From positions 32,848,088-32,912,087 of the forward strand of contig CM067309.1 of NCBI GenBank assembly GCA_034231615.1: DNA of 64,000 nucleotides. Direction: 5' to 3'. This document shows, piece by piece, positions 1 to 10,060 of the stretch; positions within the stretch are counted from its first letter, which is position 1; each line of letters opens with the position of its first letter. The notes under the pieces were generated by a model. It was not told where the DNA came from. It ran no database searches and saw only the letters and a list, made by a program, of their open reading frames with translations. Both the position numbers and the translations under genes were made by a program. Source of the stretch: Meghimatium bilineatum. Its lineage: Eukaryota > Mollusca > Gastropoda > Stylommatophora > Philomycidae.

Positions 1-304
1 TTGTGGGACCCACAGATGCAACCGCATGTGTTTAATATTGAAAGTAATGGTTCTTGTAGACATGTATGAATCTATAGCATTGATTTTGCTTTTCCAAATG
101 ATAGTTGATCTTGACATATTAGCTAAATCCATCTCCAGCCTTAAGCTAATGTCACATTTTTGACTAGGAAATCATGTGACTTCTGGATCACTAGACCGTC
201 AATGGAATGGGTCAGCCAACTCAACCCTCAAAACTTTCTTAGTCACCATTTACGATGTGCATGTCAGGTAATAGTGCAACTAATATGAGCTCCATTTTCT
301 GGTT
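1..304. other. No recognisable feature
   Basis: AT-rich sequence with no coding signal, terminal repeats or tandem structure that I can recognise. Confidence 0.5.
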
Positions 305-308
305 TCCG

Positions 309-497
309 CACCACACGGACTGACCTCTGATCTATAATACATAGCACACTCCACATCACACAGGCTGACCACTGATCTATCATACATAGCACAGTCTACA
401 TTACATGGGCTGATAATAAATCTACCATACACAGTTTAATACACATTACTCGGGCTGACCACTGATCTAAAACACATATCACAGTCAACACCACGCA
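309..497. repeat. Degenerate tandem repeat, ~56-bp unit
   Basis: Three to four diverged copies of a unit built around 'ggctgaccactgatct' followed by 'acatagcacagt'. Spacing is about 55-60 bp and copies differ by many substitutions, so the array looks old. Confidence 0.6.
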
Positions 498-701
498 ATG
501 TTTTTGTATTTTCTTATAGGTCCTAATTTTGACATCTTATTTGGCAGCAATCTTACTTTCGTGAACTGTACGAGATAGAAAAAGGGCTCTGTTTACAGGA
601 AGAAAACTTGACTATTGTGTCTTAGATAGTCAATTTGATTTAACATAATGTTTTTGTTTTTTTTAAACCCACTAATTTCAATCACCGTAAACAGAGAACT
701 T

Positions 702-1831
702 CTTCTTCTTCTTCGGCGATCATTACTCAGTCAGGTTGGGACTTCGGTTTCTATGATAAAGGCTGCTGTCTGTTTTAAAGTGTCCACTGTGCCATACAGT
801 TTCTCTTCAACACTAATTGGGGTGGGCCATGTCTTGTTTCTCAGGTCTGCATACTGGGGACATTCTTGTAGGATATGTTCTGCTGTCATATTTGCAAGGC
901 TGCAATGGCAGAGCCCAGTTGTCCCTATTTTGAATTTGGTGTACAAATGATGTCTCATTTTGTTGTGACCAGTTCTGAGGCGCAGCAGGATAACCTGGTC
1001 TCTTCTGGACAGTTGGTAATACCCGTCATCTGCATTATATTTGGGGTGGTCTTCTTTCCACTTTTTTTATTATAGTTGCCTTTAATGATGGTCTTCACTT
1101 CTTCATAACTGACCAGATAGTCTTCTTGAGGTAACTTCCCTCCTTCTTTGGCCAGTCTATCTGCAACTTCATTCCCTTCAATGTTACAGTGTGCCGGTAT
1201 CCACTGGATCACTACTCTTTGGAAATTATTGTACAACTGAACTAGCTGTGCCCTCAATTCATTCAGTTCGGTGTTCTTGTGTAGCTTCAGTGCTGTTATG
1301 ACAGAGAGTGCATCTGTTAGTAGTACAATATTCCTGTGCACTTGTTCTTTGTGTTGTAAGATAGTTTCTGCTGCTTTCTTGAGAGCTTCCATTTCTGCTT
1401 TAAAATTGGTTGAGAGCTTGCCTGCAGCTATGGCTAGAGTAACATCTTTCCCGCATTTTAGTCTGAGGGTCACTCCTCCACCTCCATTCTCAATTGCGTT
1501 TGTGGCCGAGCCATCTGTATAGGCATGAGTCCATGCATCTTGTGGGTAATTAACTGCGATGTGTTGTTCTGTGATACGCTTTCTCTCCAAGTCTGTCTGA
1601 GTTCCTTTCTTTTCTATACCTTCTATTTGTTCTTTTAGTTGTGGGAGTCTGTATGCCCAAGGGGGGGGGGTGATACTGACTAGTTGTATGGGCCTTGTTT
1701 TCGCTTGTCCTATAGTTGTTGCCTTTTGTATCAGTTTCTTTGCATTTGCTGATAAGTTGCTCCTCTCCAGCCTGCTTTTGTCATAGCCATTAATTCTTTG
1801 GTGCATAGGATGATTCAGGAGTCTCTTGTAT
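702..1831 (-). mobile_element. 5'-truncated I-like LINE (RNase H end), copy A
   Basis: This is the 3' part of a non-LTR retrotransposon read on the minus strand. A frame at 1806-955 encodes an RNase H domain: YTDGSATN carries the first Asp, KAEMEAL the Glu, LTDALSV the second Asp, and PAHCNIEGNEVADRLAKEG the closing motif. The terminal C-x-C...H....C zinc-binding segment (LCHC...HILQEC) lies in another frame at 958-731, so one frameshift near 960 separates them. The 3' end is a (GAA)n tail at 702-717. The insertion is flanked by a 14-bp direct repeat, taaacagagaactt, at 688-701 and 1832-1845, which fixes both ends and shows 5' truncation. The same family occurs at 1960, 4827, 8213 and 51780. 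Confidence 0.88.
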
Positions 1832-1959
1832 TAAACAGAGAACTTGACATTTTATGAAAGGTGGTTTTACGTTTATAATCAAAGAGAGATAATAAGAACA
1901 ATTGTCAATACATTTTTTCAACTAATTATTCTCCCCTTATTAGTTATCATCCCACTGTG

Positions 1960-2400
1960 GCATACCAAGAAATTGAAAAGGCAAACAGACTGGCAAAGGA
2001 TGGAGCAACACAGGGACAAATAGACCAAGAAATCGCCTACCAAGAAAAAGGACACTCATTAAAACCATCAGGAAAGTTGACCACCCGAAAGACAATTACC
2101 ACTATCTCGACAGAGCAGAACATGTTATTACCTTTCGCCTCAGAACAGAGCACAACAGATTAAACAGGCACTTAAATCACCTCTGCACCCTTGTGGGCAG
2201 GCAGCACAGACCACTGAACATATTCTGCAAGACTGCAATACACTAAACCAGTTATGGTAAGAACACTGGCCCACGGAGATGGATATCCACATAAAGATGT
2301 ATTGGAGCACTAGGAGCTTTCAAATACAGCAGCATTTATTAAGAAAACCAGACTTGGAAGAAGTGGAAGACTAATTATTGTATCAAAAAAAAGAGAAGAA
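1960..2400 (+). mobile_element. RNase H LINE 3' fragment, copy B
   Basis: This + strand fragment is from the same family as 702-1831. It encodes the end of RNase H (ANRLAKDGATQ) and the run leading to the terminal zinc-binding block. After 2163 the frame is lost, but the nucleotide sequence still matches the copy at 8213-8645 (HILQDCNTLNQL and MDIH.KMY segments in shifted frames). It is a dead fragment with several frame breaks. No TSD was found. Confidence 0.75.
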
Positions 2401-2595
2401 ATGTACTCCTGTTACATCTTGAATTTAAACACGAATTAAACAAATAGTTTTTTTCTTTTTTCTGTTGTATGCATTTGTCTAAAATGTTTAAAATATTATT
2501 ATGAAAAACTCATATGTAGGTTGACCATGATTCCTGTGTACAAAAACTGGAAATTAGAATGATATCCCTTGTGAACCAAATAAGAACCAAATTGT

Positions 2596-4038
2596 TAGTT
2601 AGTTAGTTAGTCGTCGGATCATCATCACTGCAAACTGGACACATCCATAGTTGCTCCGATCTCTCCTTGAGTGTATCCGCCATCACACTTCTGCTGACAG
2701 TACCGGTCCTATGCTGGTTGACCATCATTCTTCTGCGCCCTACAAAATGTTCACCTCTAGCAACACCGCATTTCAATCCCTGATCTTTAATCCTAGCCAT
2801 TGAAAAGGAATCATCATCCACATTAGTCTCACTCTCGCGTGTTATATCTCTTAAGGAGTTCAAAACTTCAGCGCGATCCATACCCCATCGCCCTTTGCCA
2901 CAATCGCACACGATGCCAGTTGATCCGCTCTTTCATTGCCTCGAACGCCAAAAGGCCCCGGCACGAAAATAAATGTAACCGCTTTCAAGCTCGCATTTCT
3001 CAAGGCCTCAATCCACTGTTCGCGAACGAGACCCACTTGTACCTTCTTAATCATACTCATAGAGTCACTCAAGATGCAGACCTGCGTTACTTTCTGTGTG
3101 CGTAGCCACTCAAATGCCTTGGTCACCGTCATAGTCTCCATGGTCATACTACTCGTAGTGACCGCAAAGGCACCACTTTCCTCCTTGATCGATTTACCTG
3201 CGCACTGAGCTGTAAAGGCCCAAGCACTGCGAACATGCCTAATTACAGATCCATCAGTGTATATAATCACATCCCCCTCTTTGGTATTCTCACTGATTAA
3301 AGCCTACACTTCTTTCTCCACAGCTGTGGGACACCATTCTCTGCATTCCCTGCTAAGTGATATTACTACTCTCAAACATGTTTCGAAATCTGTGGGTAGA
3401 CCTATTCATTCCGCACCTGCTGCCACTTCCTGTAATCTGCACACGCTTTGTATTACATCCTCAGCACGTCCCATCCACGACCTTCCTCTCTTGAGTCTGC
3501 TGCCTTTAACTTTCTGTATCTCGGAATGCAACGGGTGTTCCTTATCTGCATGTATTTGAAGGTACGCCTGTGCACGGCAATACTGTAATATATGCTTAGC
3601 TGTTGGGCAGTCAAGTAGGTATCGCATAGCTCTTGTCGATGTGTCTCTTGTGCATCCCAGAATGATACGCTTTGCTGCATTCTGGACTCTATCCAGTCTT
3701 TCGATCTGAGTTTGGCTAGGAGTCAGAATTGCCAGTGCATATTCCACCACAGCCACAACCAAACCCTGGTACAAAAGAAATAACAATCTTTGCTCACACT
3801 GCGCAGCAGCCATAACCTTCATTGCTGCTAAGCCTTTGCCTGCCCTTATGATAATGTGGTCAACATGTTCCCTGAAACTCAGGCTTCTGTCAAAAAACAC
3901 ACCCAGATATCTCATTGTGCTAGTTCTTTCTAAACTTTTCCCGGACAACGAAACTTGTGTCATGGGTGTCTTTACCATGTGATTGTTCAAGGAAAACCAC
4001 GTCACGAATGCCTTAGACGGATTAACAACTACTCCGAA
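2596..4038 (-). mobile_element. 5'-truncated I-like LINE, family 2 (RT end plus RNase H)
   Basis: On the minus strand, 4044-3406 encodes the C-terminal part of a reverse transcriptase (the thumb and connection region with TMRYLGVFFD, followed by ERLDRVQNAAKRIILGCTRDT). 3270-2860 encodes RNase H (IIYTDGS..., GNERADQLAS). 2911-2603 encodes the terminal zinc-type block ending MCPVCSDDDPTTN. The 3' end is a (TAAC)n tail at 2596-2611. An 11-bp TSD, aaccaaattgt, lies at 2585-2595 and 4039-4049. RT, RNase H and tail are in different frames, so the copy is inactive. Related copies lie at 6447, 12572 and 60095. Confidence 0.88.
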
Positions 4039-4089
4039 AACCAAATTGTGCTTATTACAAACGTGTGTGTTTCCAGTAACGACGAATGC

Positions 4090-4460
4090 AAAGCATGCGA
4101 AACATGGGTACTAATAAAACATTGTCCAATATAACAACATCATTTAAATTAAAATTCTACAGAATAGTTCTGAGAAAACCACGAGCAGCAAGGAAAACAA
4201 ACCAGGAGGTACAAAGCACAATCATCTCCCAAGAGAGCTGGCTTCTGAAAACCATATTAATTGAACAACTAGCTTTTTTCGGTCATGTACTTTGGAAGGT
4301 AACAGGTTTAAAGGTCAACCAAGGCGCCCTTGGACAGAAGACAAACAAGAATGTCTGCCCTAAAGGAGGCGGTACACCTTGCTCAAGACCGAGGAGAATT
4401 CAATAGAGCCATAAGGAAGACCACGTTCTGGATAGAATATATCACCTGTTTATCCCCTTA
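4090..4460 (+). mobile_element. RTE-like LINE 3' end fragment
   Basis: The + strand contains remnants of the region after the RT core. Segments resembling RRI...W..KTNQEV, LAFFGHVL, and a C-terminal FNRAIRKTTFWIEYIT are found in shifting frames. The terminal block also occurs at 9815-10060, 25280-25420 and, on the minus strand, 57735-58140, so it marks a LINE family of its own. The copy is broken by frameshifts. Confidence 0.65.
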
Positions 4461-4641
4461 AGGTGCTCCAATAACAAAATTGGTATGATAAAAACTTGAT
4501 GTTATATACCCAGGCAGTTTTAGTTCAGCAACACACTCTTAAACACATACTCTTGAATTCGCGGTGACTGGATTACCAGAACACGACCTCTATTATTATA
4601 AGCTGATGGTTAAAAACGTTGAGGATACAACCAAATTGTCA

Positions 4642-4826
4642 CCTGTTTCCGGGGTCATAAATTGGAGTAAAGAAAGGCGACATTGCTACCTGCCAATCAT
4701 GTTGTAAGAGGCGACTAAGCATGTCGAGAGCTCGCGTTGGTTGTTTCATCCCAAAAAGAGCCAAAGGGACGCAGAAGCTATGCTGAAGTAGGATCTGGAA
4801 GGCCGAAAAGCGCATATATCGCAGCT
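4642..4826 (+). mobile_element. GAA-tail SINE, copy a, left part
   Basis: This stretch matches the 5' two thirds of the 280-bp short element defined at 51909-52188 (in the opposite orientation). Shared landmarks are 'ggagtaaagaa', 'aagaggcgactaag', 'tatgctgaagt', 'aggccgaaa' and 'atatcgcagc'. The match stops at 4826 and resumes at 6091, because a LINE was inserted at this point. Confidence 0.78.
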
Positions 4827-6090
4827 TTTTCTTCTTTCGTTCACTTGAAACATGTCTATATCTGTAATTCTGTCTCCTTAATAAAACTCAGTCTTTTGTA
4901 GTTCATACAGTGTCCCATAGAGCTTTGATTCCAGTGTTGTTTCCTCTGGCCAATATGTCTGCCTCAGCGTTTCATGCTCAGAACACTCTTGAAGTATATG
5001 TTTGGCACTCTGTGTTGCCTGTCCACATGTACACATGGCTGTGTTTCCAATCTTGAACTTTGTATACATGTGACTGCGGAGTCGGTTGTGTCCTGTTCTG
5101 AGACGTAGTATTATAACTTGTTCTGATCTGTTCATAATGTGATAGTCATCTTGTGTTGCTGTTTGTGGCTTTCTTATTGACTTGATCATCTGTTTTTTCT
5201 GATGGTAGGTGATTGATATATCTGGTTAGTCTTTGGCAGCACCTTCCTTAGCCAGTTGGTCTACTTTTTCATTTCCTGGTATTTACAGTGACAGGGTATC
5301 TACTGCATGGTTACCCTATACTGGTACGACAATTCGCTAAGTAGTTTTTTCAAGTCTGTTAGTTTTCCAGACTGGAGAGCTTGAAGCACTGACCTTGCAT
5401 CTGTCAGGAATACCACAGGCTGTAGGCCAGAGTTGGAGTTCAGCAGTGTTTTAGCTGCCACACTAATTGCCTGGATTTCTGCATCATAATTATTGCAGAA
5501 TTTTCCTGTCGGTGTTCTAATTGTATCTCTAGGCTTGTGTGGATTTTCTATAAATACACATGCACCTCCATTCCTCACAGTATTCTGTGCTGACCCATCT
5601 GTGTATACGCTGACCCATATATCTTGTGGATATTCCTCATCCAGGAAACTGAGGGTGACTGTCCTTCGCTGCACACTGTTCTGTTCGTCCTCGCTTAGTA
5701 TTCCTTTCACATGGGTCTGAATGTATATTGGCATTCCGTGCCTTTCACTCCACGGGGTTTGCTCTGGTACAGACCTTAAGGGGCTGTCAACTTCAGGTAG
5801 GTATGTAAGTTGTCTACGGAGTCGTTCAGCTTGATGGATAAAGCTGCTTCTTTTCAGTCGCCCCATTGCTAGATTTAGGAATCTTTCCTTCATTGGATGT
5901 CTTGGCATCGAGGCCAGCACCGTGAAGTGGTGATGGGGCTTAGTTCAGCCATCAGGGGCTGGAAACTAAGACTGGTCGGGCAGTCCCACTCGAGTAGGAC
6001 TATAGTCCTGCCCAAGTAAGCAGAGTGCTGAAGACGGAGGCATCCAGCCAAAAGGCGCACAGATAATCAGGATGCCACGCACAAAACACA
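4827..6090 (-). mobile_element. RNase H LINE, copy D, inserted into a SINE
   Basis: On the minus strand, 5920-5300 encodes the end of the RT and most of an RNase H domain (SVYTDGSAQNT, DAEIQAI, FLTDARSV). 5189-4878 encodes the terminal zinc-binding block (MCTCGQATQSAKHILQEC). A frame break lies between them near 5290. The 3' tail at 4827-4840 is GAA-rich. An 11-bp TSD, atatcgcagct, is at 4816-4826 and 6091-6101. The outer 170 bp (5921-6090) are not LINE coding sequence but resemble a repeat at 48110-48260, so the 5' end may be chimeric. Confidence 0.85.
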
Positions 6091-6101
6091 ATATCGCAGC
6101 T

Positions 6102-6178
6102 AAGATGTACGCTATAACACAATGCACTTCGTTCTCCGAACTACATAAAGCTGATCAGGAGTCCGAGAACGAAGACAA
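6102..6178 (+). mobile_element. GAA-tail SINE, copy a, right part
   Basis: This continues the SINE broken at 4826: 'cacaatgcacttcgttctccgaactaca' is the counterpart of the conserved stretch before the tail, and 'gagtccgagaacgaaga' is the terminal segment. With 4642-4826 it makes one roughly 260-bp element. Confidence 0.72.
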
Positions 6179-6446
6179 GAGCGGAATTGGATCATTTCCG
6201 CGGTTGAAAGAAGAGCACGATTACCATAAAAGTACCAACAATGCAACAGAAAACCTTAGTAGATGATGACATGCCGTTATATTTAGATTCTCTTATGGAA
6301 GCTTTGTAGCATGTCATCTATACAATTATAGACCCTCTCTGAGTAGAAGTCTCTTTAAATAGGTACTGCAGTAAGCCGAAAGCTGAAATCTCCTTGGTAT
6401 GAAAGAAAGCTCACAAAAACCATCCCACTGCACATAGGAAGCAAGA
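6179..6446. other. No recognisable feature
   Basis: Short open frames here show no family resemblance. The right edge, 6434-6446, is the left TSD of the next LINE fragment. Confidence 0.4.
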
Positions 6447-6635
6447 AAAATGGTTTGAAACGTGGTGTCGCTAGGAAGGTGCAGTTTTCGTGGGCAAGAA
6501 AGAATGATGGTCAATCAACTGCGTACTGGGACCGTCAGTCGGCGTGAAATGGCGGCTACACTCATGGAGAGATCTGAGCATTTATGGACTTGTCTGGAGT
6601 GCAGTGATGATGATCCAACGACTAACTAACTAACT
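6447..6635 (+). mobile_element. Very short I-like LINE insertion, family 2
   Basis: This 189-bp, strongly 5'-truncated copy holds only the last codons of family 2. In the + strand it encodes KRMMVNQLRTGTVSRREMA and the terminal SDDDPTTN, then an (ACTA)n tail. A 13-bp TSD, ataggaagcaaga, lies at 6434-6446 and 6636-6648. The coding match to the copy at 2596-4038 is close. Confidence 0.88.
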
Positions 6636-6875
6636 ATAGGAAGCAAGAGTTCTCACAATTCCTGGGGATCTCAAAAACACAAACCATAATGTTACTTAAA
6701 AGAATTATTATAATAATAAAATATTGTGATACAAACAAGGTAATAATGAAACATGAAGATCAAAACACAGATTTATTACACAGACATATTTTGATCAAAA
6801 TTATTCCTTGATGACCCATATATATATTTAAGCTTACATATGGGACTGTCTGACCATCATGTAATAATGAACATG

Positions 6876-6952
6876 CGCACGCACGCACACACGCATAAGC
6901 ATGTGTGTATGTATGTGTGTGTGCGTGTGTGCGTGTGTGTGTGCGTGCGTGC

Positions 6953-6992
<40 letters not shown>
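6876..6992. repeat. (CA)n/(TG)n/(GA)n microsatellite
   Basis: A GC-interrupted CA run flips to TG/CG repeats and ends in (GA)n. Open frames running across it on both strands are artefacts of the low complexity. Confidence 0.95.
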
Positions 6993-6993
<1 letters not shown>

Positions 6994-6994
<1 letters not shown>

Positions 6995-7330
6995 AGGGGA
7001 ACTTCGTGGAAAGATAAGAAAACGAACAAAAAAATTAATACTTTGTATGAAAAAAAAAACTATTAAAGAAATAAAGATAAAACAAATAATGTATTTTGAA
7101 CATATTAAAAGACATGACACCTTATTGCAGACCTTACTGGATTGAGGGGAGGTGAGCAAGGGTATGCAGAGATACAAGTGGGAGAGAAATATCACGAGAT
7201 GGACATGTTACAGTCTGGCATAGTGCATAACCAAGACAAAAGAAAGGGGATGTTGGAGGTCCGTTGCAGCCAACTTTCATCGCGATCATGGCGCATCATG
7301 ATGAAAACGATAACTGACAGGCACATAGGT
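6994..7330 (+). mobile_element. RTE-like LINE 3' fragment
   Basis: The + strand encodes the end of an RTE-like reverse transcriptase: segments like [22 protein letters not shown] and HNQDKRKGMLEVRCSQ match the better-preserved copy at 53555-54474. One frame break lies near 7140. The (GA)n run of the adjacent microsatellite touches its 5' end. Confidence 0.75.
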
Positions 7331-7554
7331 GCCCAGTCTCTCCCAGCAAATGTCGAAAGGTATGCATGTTAATTGTTCCTGTGTTTCGCTGGGTAAGTAC
7401 GCTCCCCATTTTATCCTGTGTGGTTCCAGAGGTCCTATCTATGTTTCTTTAACGCAGAATGAGGTGCAAAGGGCAGAAACCAGAGCTCATTTTTCAGAAT
7501 ACTCTGGGGGTCTGTTAGAATCACCATTACTAACGCATATCAATCAAAGATTAA

Positions 7555-8212
7555 AGAAATATTCAAGAAAAGTGATTTTGATTGTATGGGACATCAAATG
7601 TTTCATAATGAAAAAATACCTGCCTCAATGCAAGACGACTAAAGGCCAGTGATACGTTGATCTCCATACCAAACTGACCAAACCTAAAAAGACTTACCAG
7701 AAAACGAGGGATAACTCGCACTCAAATTATTCTCTTGCTTTAAGACAATGCACCTTCCCATAAAGCATGGCTTGCGTTGCAAACAGTCAACGATTTGAAT
7801 ATTGAAATTATTCCACGCCCATCATATTCTATAGATTTGAATATTGAAATTATTCCACACCCATCATATTCTCCAGATTTGAATGTTGAAATTATTCCAC
7901 ACCCATCATATTCTCTAGATTTGAATATTGAAATTATTCCACACCCATCATATTCTCCAGATTTGAATATTGAAATTATTCCACACCCACCATATTCTTT
8001 AGATTTGAATATTGAAATTATTCCACGCCCATCATATTCTATAGATTTGAATATTGAAATTATTCCACACCCATCGTATTCTCTAGATATGAATATTGAA
8101 ATTATTCCACACCCATCATATTCTCCAGATTTGGTTCCATGTCTTTTTCCTTTTAGAAAATCTTACCGGTGAAAGAAAATAATTTTGATAGTGAAGATGT
8201 CGTACTGGCTTG
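7555..8212 (+). mobile_element. mariner transposase remnant
   Basis: The + strand carries a decayed mariner-family DDE transposase. KVILIVWDIKCFIM and YLPQCKTT match the region around the second catalytic Asp. A DNAP-SHK motif follows near 7745-7765. The usual 'hPPYSPDL' block near the third catalytic position is present but has become an eight-fold tandem array (7792-8127). Sequence resembling the normal C-terminus (KILPVKENNFDSEDVV) follows in another frame up to 8212, where a LINE begins. Several frameshifts and stops make it inactive. No intact terminal repeats were found. Confidence 0.8.
7792..8127 (+). repeat. 42-bp tandem array inside mariner remnant, 8 units
   Basis: Eight in-frame 42-bp units each encode 14 residues of the type DLNIEIIPHPSYSP. 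Units differ by one to three substitutions (His/Arg, Pro/Ser, Ile/Val, Leu/Pro/Ile at the last position). The frame stays open through all copies. Confidence 0.95.
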
Positions 8213-8645
8213 TCTTCTTCTTCTTCTCGTTCGGAGTTTGACATGTCTACACAGCAAGTCCTGTTTTCTTAATAAATGCTGCTGTATTTGAAAGCTCTTC
8301 GGTGCTCCCATACATCTTTCTGTGGATATCCATCTCTGTAGGCCAGTGTTCTTCCTTTAACTGGTTTAGTGTATTGCAGTCTTGCAGGATATGTTCAGCT
8401 GTCTGTGCTGTCTGCCCACAAAGGCACAGCGGTGATGGGATCAATCTTAGTCTATTTAAGTGGCTGTTTAATCTGTTGTGTCCTGTTCTGAGGCAGAAAA
8501 TAATAACCTGCTCTGCTCTGTTGAGATAGTGGTAATTGTCTTTTGGGTGGTCGACTTTCCTGATGGCTTTGATGAGGGTCTTCTTTTCTGGTAGGTGATT
8601 TCTTGGTCTTTTTGTTCCTGTGTTGCTCCATCCTTTGCCAGTCTT
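8213..8645 (-). mobile_element. RNase H LINE 3' fragment, copy C
   Basis: On the minus strand the end of RNase H (RLAKDGATQEQ), a run with TTISTEQSRL, and the terminal zinc-binding segment (LCLCGQTAQTAEHILQDC) are in two frames (8803-8468 and 8444-8247). The tail at 8213-8227 is (GAA)n, preceded by 'ccgaacga'. It sits at the end of the mariner remnant. No convincing TSD was seen. Confidence 0.8.
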
Positions 8646-8649
8646 TGCA

Positions 8650-9413
8650 ATGCCTGGAGAAGAAGCCGCAGATGCCGGGTTAAGCTACAGAAATGAACTT
8701 TGGTTGGAAATATGCGCTTCCATGGACAGAGTGAATCAGGAGAGTTCAACAAGAATTGCACAAATGCATGAGGTTGCTGACAAGTTTCGCTTTCTTTCTC
8801 CAAAGCAACTGTTAGACGATCGAGTCGACATTGATCTTCACAACGCTCCTTTATGATGACATCGACAAGGATGAATTTTTACTCGAGAGAAGGTGACTAA
8901 TGAATTTTGTCGCAGCACCTTCGGTCTTGAACTTAAAGGACCAAGGGCCTATGGAATTACTTTTCTTTGTTCACAAACATCAGCTTTCCCATTCAGTACC
9001 CAACATTGTCTTTTACTGTGTATGTTCCTAACTCTAGGAGTTAGTATAGCTACACGTGAAAGAAGTTTCTCCAAACTCAAATTAATCAAAAACTATCGCA
9101 GGTCAACTTTGAACAACTTGATATTAAACAACCTCGCAATAATATCAATCGAACATGAGCTGGTCAATGATGTGAGCTTCGACACAGTCATTAATGACTT
9201 CGCTAGTCAAAAAGCTCGCAAAGTGAATTTGTAATTTTAAATTTACATTTTAAAATTTATTTCTATCTTTGTTAAATGTGGATAAAATCGATAATATTAA
9301 TGAACTTGTAAAATTTTACTCGGAATTTTTAAAATCAATTTCAGGCAGGTGGGGGGGGGGGGGGGTCAAAATATTCATCGCACCAGGCTGCAATTACCCT
9401 ATGCACGCCGCTG
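8650..9413 (+). mobile_element. hAT-like transposase C-terminal remnant
   Basis: The + frame at 8893-9234 ends with the hAT dimerisation block: SIATRERSFSKLKLIKNYRR followed by LNNLILNNLAIISIEHEL. This is the signature of hAT/ZMYM1-like transposases. The frame at 8620-8856 (MHEVADKFRFLSPKQL) fits the preceding part. After the stop there is an AT-rich tail, a G homopolymer (9350-9365), and 'tatgcacgccgctg', which resembles a hAT terminal repeat (…GCCACTG). The N-terminal and catalytic parts are missing. Confidence 0.78.
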
Positions 9414-9629
9414 TCCAGAGGTGAGAGAAGGAAAAGTAAAAATTTTAGAAAGTCACAAAGATCACACAATCAACATCTGACTGGGACTATGAGTCTACAT
9501 ACACTGGGATGTCTGCTGGAGCGGAGGGCGGATCACTTATGGGAATGTCACGCCTGCTGTGAAGTCAATTTCTAATCAAGAATCAAGAACTAAAATTGAC
9601 TTGTTCGCAGAAATGCATAGACTTGTACA

Positions 9630-9803
9630 CAGTGCGTAGCTTTGGTCAATGGCGTCCGGGGCGTAATCATAATTTTCCGCCCTTGTGACATGAAAAAAAT
9701 GTGTCAGTGATTGTGAAAGACTGGACGAAAATAAATTTGCCGCCCTCCCGATGATGCCGCCCGGGGCGGTCCGCACCTCCGCCCCCGCCTCGCTACGCCA
9801 CTG
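9630..9803. mobile_element. Non-autonomous hAT element (MITE)
   Basis: A 174-bp segment starts with cagtgcgtagc and ends with gctacgccactg, an imperfect terminal inverted repeat of the hAT type (CAGTGGCGTAGC). The interior is GC-rich and has no coding capacity. The flanking 8-mers do not match, so the TSD has decayed or the exact ends are off by a few bases. Confidence 0.65.
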
Positions 9804-9814
9804 CACCTATTAAG

Positions 9815-10060
9815 AAGTAAAATAGGTTTTTTCGGCCATGTGAAGAGACACGATGACACGAAAAGAGTATTGTTGTAGGGTCCGATATAAAGGCAAAGAT
9901 CTACCAAAACGTTGTTGGATAAGAGAATTTCAGAAATGCTTGCATATGTCGCTAGAGAGGGGCAGAACAACTTGCCAGAGACCGCGGAAATTTCAGGAGT
10001 TTCACTACGTTCTAGAAAGAATATGTCACATGATCACATGTGATGGTACTTGTTTTTGAG
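9815..10060 (+). mobile_element. RTE-like LINE 3' end fragment
   Basis: Short pieces of a LINE C-terminus (FFGHVKRHDD, then TTCQRPRKFQEF, and LERICHMIT) match 57735-58140 in the same frames. It is frameshifted and has no RT core. Confidence 0.65.

Noticed and set aside
6760-7195. Open frames with His-Thr and Val-Cys runs
   Set aside because: Artefacts of CA/TG/GA microsatellites.
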